NCBI GenBank assembly: GCA_947629895.1
Contig: CANRFP010000057.1
Span: 1 to 7,299, forward strand
Origin: an uncultured Clostridia bacterium
GTDB taxonomy: Bacteria; Bacillota_A; Clostridia; Christensenellales; UBA1242
Length of the DNA: 7,299 nucleotides
Direction: 5' to 3'
How positions within the stretch are numbered: the first letter of the stretch is position 1; each line of letters opens with the position of its first letter. Made by a program: the position numbers and the translations under genes. Below are positions 6,065-7,299 of this stretch, piece by piece. Below the pieces are notes generated by a model that saw only the letters and a list, made by a program, of their open reading frames with translations, was not told where the DNA came from and ran no database searches.

Positions 6065-6156
6065 GAACATCGAAAAACACTTATTATAGTGTCTGTCGGA
6101 CTTAGTGCCGACCTTCAAAGTTCGGTTGGAGAAAGCATTTTGCTTTCTCTTTTTTT
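6065..6156 (+). ncRNA. Candidate small non-coding RNA of about 90 nt, family not recognised
   Basis: The segment lies between a strong promoter and a strong terminator and has no credible coding sequence. Hairpin 1 is ACACT (6077-6081) with AGTGT (6088-6092), loop TATTAT. Hairpin 2 is GTCGG (6095-6099) with CCGAC (6108-6112). The 3' strand of hairpin 2 can instead pair downstream: CCGA (6108-6111) with TCGG (6122-6125), or CCGACC (6108-6113) with GGTTGG (6124-6129, one G-U), which would reach the first base of the terminator stem. It shows no features of 6S, SRP, tmRNA, RNase P or T-box RNA. Either a trans-acting small RNA or a switching leader without a gene is possible. The exact 5' end is inferred from the promoter. 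Confidence 0.6.
6129..6156 (+). terminator. Intrinsic terminator of the small RNA
   Basis: GAGAAAGCA (6129-6137) pairs perfectly with TGCTTTCTC (6141-6149) around a TTT loop, then seven T's to 6156. It is a textbook rho-independent terminator. It lies 20 bp before the tRNA-Pro promoter and is not followed by a gene in its own unit. Confidence 0.9.
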
Positions 6157-6176
6157 AAAAATCAACTTTTTATTAT

Positions 6177-6205
6177 TTGCAAAAAAGATGAAAGTGTGAT
6201 ATATT
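6177..6205 (+). promoter_or_regulatory. Extended -10 promoter of the tRNA-Pro / GNAT / TtcA unit
   Basis: TTGCAA (6177-6182), a 17-bp spacer and TATATT (6200-6205) with TGA just before it (6197-6199). Expected initiation is near 6212, immediately before the tRNA 5' end at 6214. Confidence 0.65.
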
Positions 6206-6213
6206 ATTACAAG

Positions 6214-6288
6214 CGGGGTGTAGCGCAGGGGTAGCGCGCATGGTTCGGGACCATGAGGCCATGAGTTCAAATCTCATCACCCCGACCA
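6214..6288 (+). tRNA. tRNA-Pro (anticodon CGG), CCA encoded
   Basis: The acceptor stem CGGGGTG pairs with CACCCCG. The D stem GCGC/GCGC has a short 7-nt loop, AGGGGTA. The anticodon stem CATGG/CCATG encloses loop TTCGGGA, with anticodon CGG at 6246-6248 and the G37 typical of tRNA-Pro. The T arm is ATGAG-TTCAAAT-CTCAT, discriminator A is at 6285 and CCA at 6286-6288. It decodes CCG. No terminator lies between it and the next gene, whose start is 15 nt past the CCA. Confidence 0.95.
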
Positions 6289-6303
6289 ATTACATGGAGG
6301 GCT

Positions 6304-6798
6304 ATGTTGCAAATTGAAGTCAAAAAAGTAAAAATGACTGATGATGTTATCAAATCTATTGCGGAAATTGACAAAGAGTTTTACACAAATTTTGATTACA
6401 ATGACCTGTCTTGGTATTTTGAAAGATATAGTGACAAAAACGAAGTTTTTGTTTTGCTTGTAGATGAAAAAATTGTTGGATATTTTCTTTTTGTTGAAAT
6501 TTCAAAGTCACTTTTTGACGATATATTAAAATTGAAATATGACAGCGATTATGATTGCCCAGTCAAAGATTGGAACTGTAAAAGTGGATGTTTTTATATT
6601 CCGTCTGTTCTTGTAAAAAAAGAATATCGTTGTTATTCAAAGCCACTTTTAAGACTTTTGTTCCGCGAAGCACAAACAAAGAAGAAGTTGGCTGCCATAA
6701 CGGTTTCAAAAGAAGGGCATAAGATGGCAGAGACGATTTTAAAATTTGTAGGCGTGGCGAATAAAGAGAAAGATGTGCGAGTTTATTGCAAGCAATAA
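6304..6798 (+). CDS. GNAT-like acetyltransferase-fold protein
   Basis: This encodes 164 residues with the GNAT strand/helix order: helices 11-41, strand pair NEVFVLLVDEKIVGYFLF (46-63), central strand FYIPSVLVKKEYR (97-109), helix 112-124, then AAITVSKEGHKMAETILKFVGV (130-151), the usual motif B region ending in a GF-like turn. GNAT enzymes transfer an acetyl group from acetyl-CoA to an amine. The Q/R-x-x-G-x-G/A pyrophosphate loop expected after the central strand is replaced by EYRCYSK, so acetyl-CoA binding is doubtful and the substrate unknown. GGAGG (6296-6300) is only 3 nt before the ATG; the TTG at 6307 would have a better 6-nt spacing, so the start could be one codon later. It appears co-transcribed with tRNA-Pro upstream and the TtcA-like gene 18 bp downstream. 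Confidence 0.7.
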   Translation: MLQIEVKKVKMTDDVIKSIAEIDKEFYTNFDYNDLSWYFERYSDKNEVFVLLVDEKIVGYFLFVEISKSLFDDILKLKYDSDYDCPVKDWNCKSGCFYIPSVLVKKEYRCYSKPLLRLLFREAQTKKKLAAITVSKEGHKMAETILKFVGVANKEKDVRVYCKQ

Positions 6799-6816
6799 AA
6801 AGTGGCAAGGAGAATT

Positions 6817-7299
6817 ATGAAAAAGTTGTCTTTAAGTGGAGAAGTGGAACGCAGTTTGTTTAAAAAGTTCAGAAAAACAATCTGGGCAAGGTTTATTCTC
6901 GCGCTGAAAAGATATTCTCTTGTGGAAGACGGCGACAAAATTGCGGTTTGCATCTCTGGCGGAAAGGACAGCATGCTTTTGGCAAAACTCTTTCAAATGT
7001 TAAAAAAAGTGAGTGAAACTCAGTTTGATGTTGTTTTTTTAAGTATGGACCCAGGCTACAACGCCAAAAACAGACAAAAGTTGGGAGAAAATGCCAAACT
7101 TTTGGAAATTCCGCTCGAAATTTTTGAAAGTGACATTTTTGAGACGGTTGAAAGTTTTTCGGGCAGTCCGTGTTATATGTGTGCAAGAATGCGCCGTGGC
7201 TGCCTTTACAACGCCGCAAAAGAGCGTGGCTGCAACAAAATCGCCCTTGCGCACCATTTTTCAGATGTGATTGAAACAACGCTTATGGGAATGTTGTAT
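6817..7299 (+). CDS. ttcA: TtcA-type tRNA 2-thiolation protein, N-terminal part (3' end outside window)
   Basis: The frame runs from ATG 6817 to the window edge (161 codons, no stop). AAGGAG (6807-6812) lies 4 nt before the ATG. The protein is an adenine nucleotide alpha hydrolase of the PP-loop type: KIAVCISGGKDSMLLAKL has the ATP-binding SGGKDS at 47-52. CYMCARMRRGCLYNAAKERG (119-138) carries the CxxC and the R-R-G that mark TtcA over TilS, and ALAHHFSDVIETTLMGMLY corresponds to the TtcA block usually written GHHxDDxxxT. TtcA uses a [4Fe-4S] cluster to put sulfur on C32 of some tRNAs. The third cluster ligand lies beyond the edge, so the subgroup cannot be fixed; other TtcA-like thiolases remain possible. 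It is last in the visible tRNA-Pro/GNAT unit. Confidence 0.82.
   Translation, partial: MKKLSLSGEVERSLFKKFRKTIWARFILALKRYSLVEDGDKIAVCISGGKDSMLLAKLFQMLKKVSETQFDVVFLSMDPGYNAKNRQKLGENAKLLEIPLEIFESDIFETVESFSGSPCYMCARMRRGCLYNAAKERGCNKIALAHHFSDVIETTLMGMLY

Noticed and set aside
6063..6089. Eight-codon ATG frame at the start of the small RNA
   Set aside because: The ATG lies only 5 bases past the -10 element, probably before or at the transcript start, and has no ribosome binding site.
6031..6156. T-box or amino-acid attenuator controlling the downstream unit
   Set aside because: No T-box sequence is present, the unit ends in a complete terminator, and the tRNA-Pro gene has its own promoter after it.

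Overview
The window comes from a moderately AT-rich, spore-forming (or ancestrally spore-forming) Gram-positive bacterium of the Firmicutes, most likely a clostridial gut-type lineage. The evidence is a Spo0A-family regulator, a SpoVB-like flippase, a VanW-family protein, strong AGGAGG-type ribosome binding sites, sigma-A-like promoters with extended -10 elements, and tRNA genes that encode their own CCA end. TGA is used as a stop codon, so the standard bacterial code applies. No species can be named from sequence alone.

Layout. At 1-525 is the 3' end of a VanW-family gene, followed after 30 bp by a DedA/TVP38-type membrane protein gene (556-1416). The DedA-like gene abuts a convergent gene for a small single-LysM protein (1417-1581, minus); the two stop codons touch inside a symmetric terminator hairpin. 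Divergent from the LysM gene is a SpoVB/MurJ-superfamily flippase gene (1643-3163) that lacks a visible ribosome binding site. A 243-bp gap (3164-3406) holds a widespread type of palindromic intergenic repeat and a perfect Spo0A-box heptamer. It leads to a spo0A-like gene (3407-4150) whose DNA-binding domain is excellently conserved but whose phospho-acceptor Asp is replaced by Glu. Next, behind its own strong promoter, is a 518-aa exported protein of unknown function with InlB-type beta repeats (4260-5816).

The right part is RNA-rich. It holds tRNA-Val(UAC) with a perfect dyad over its promoter (5860-5966) and a strong terminator. Then comes a compact promoter-to-terminator unit of about 90 nt that looks like an undescribed small RNA (6031-6156). 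Last is a third unit, tRNA-Pro(CGG), a GNAT-like protein gene and a TtcA-type tRNA thiolase gene that runs off the right edge.

How the parts fit. The left half carries cell-envelope functions (VanW, DedA, LysM, flippase, exported beta protein) around a sporulation regulator; the right half carries tRNA production and tRNA modification. The strongest leads are the Spo0A-like protein with a Glu phospho-site, the orphan small RNA, the dyad on the tRNA-Val promoter, and the tRNA/GNAT/TtcA transcription unit. I saw no CRISPR array, transposase, phage gene or replication origin.
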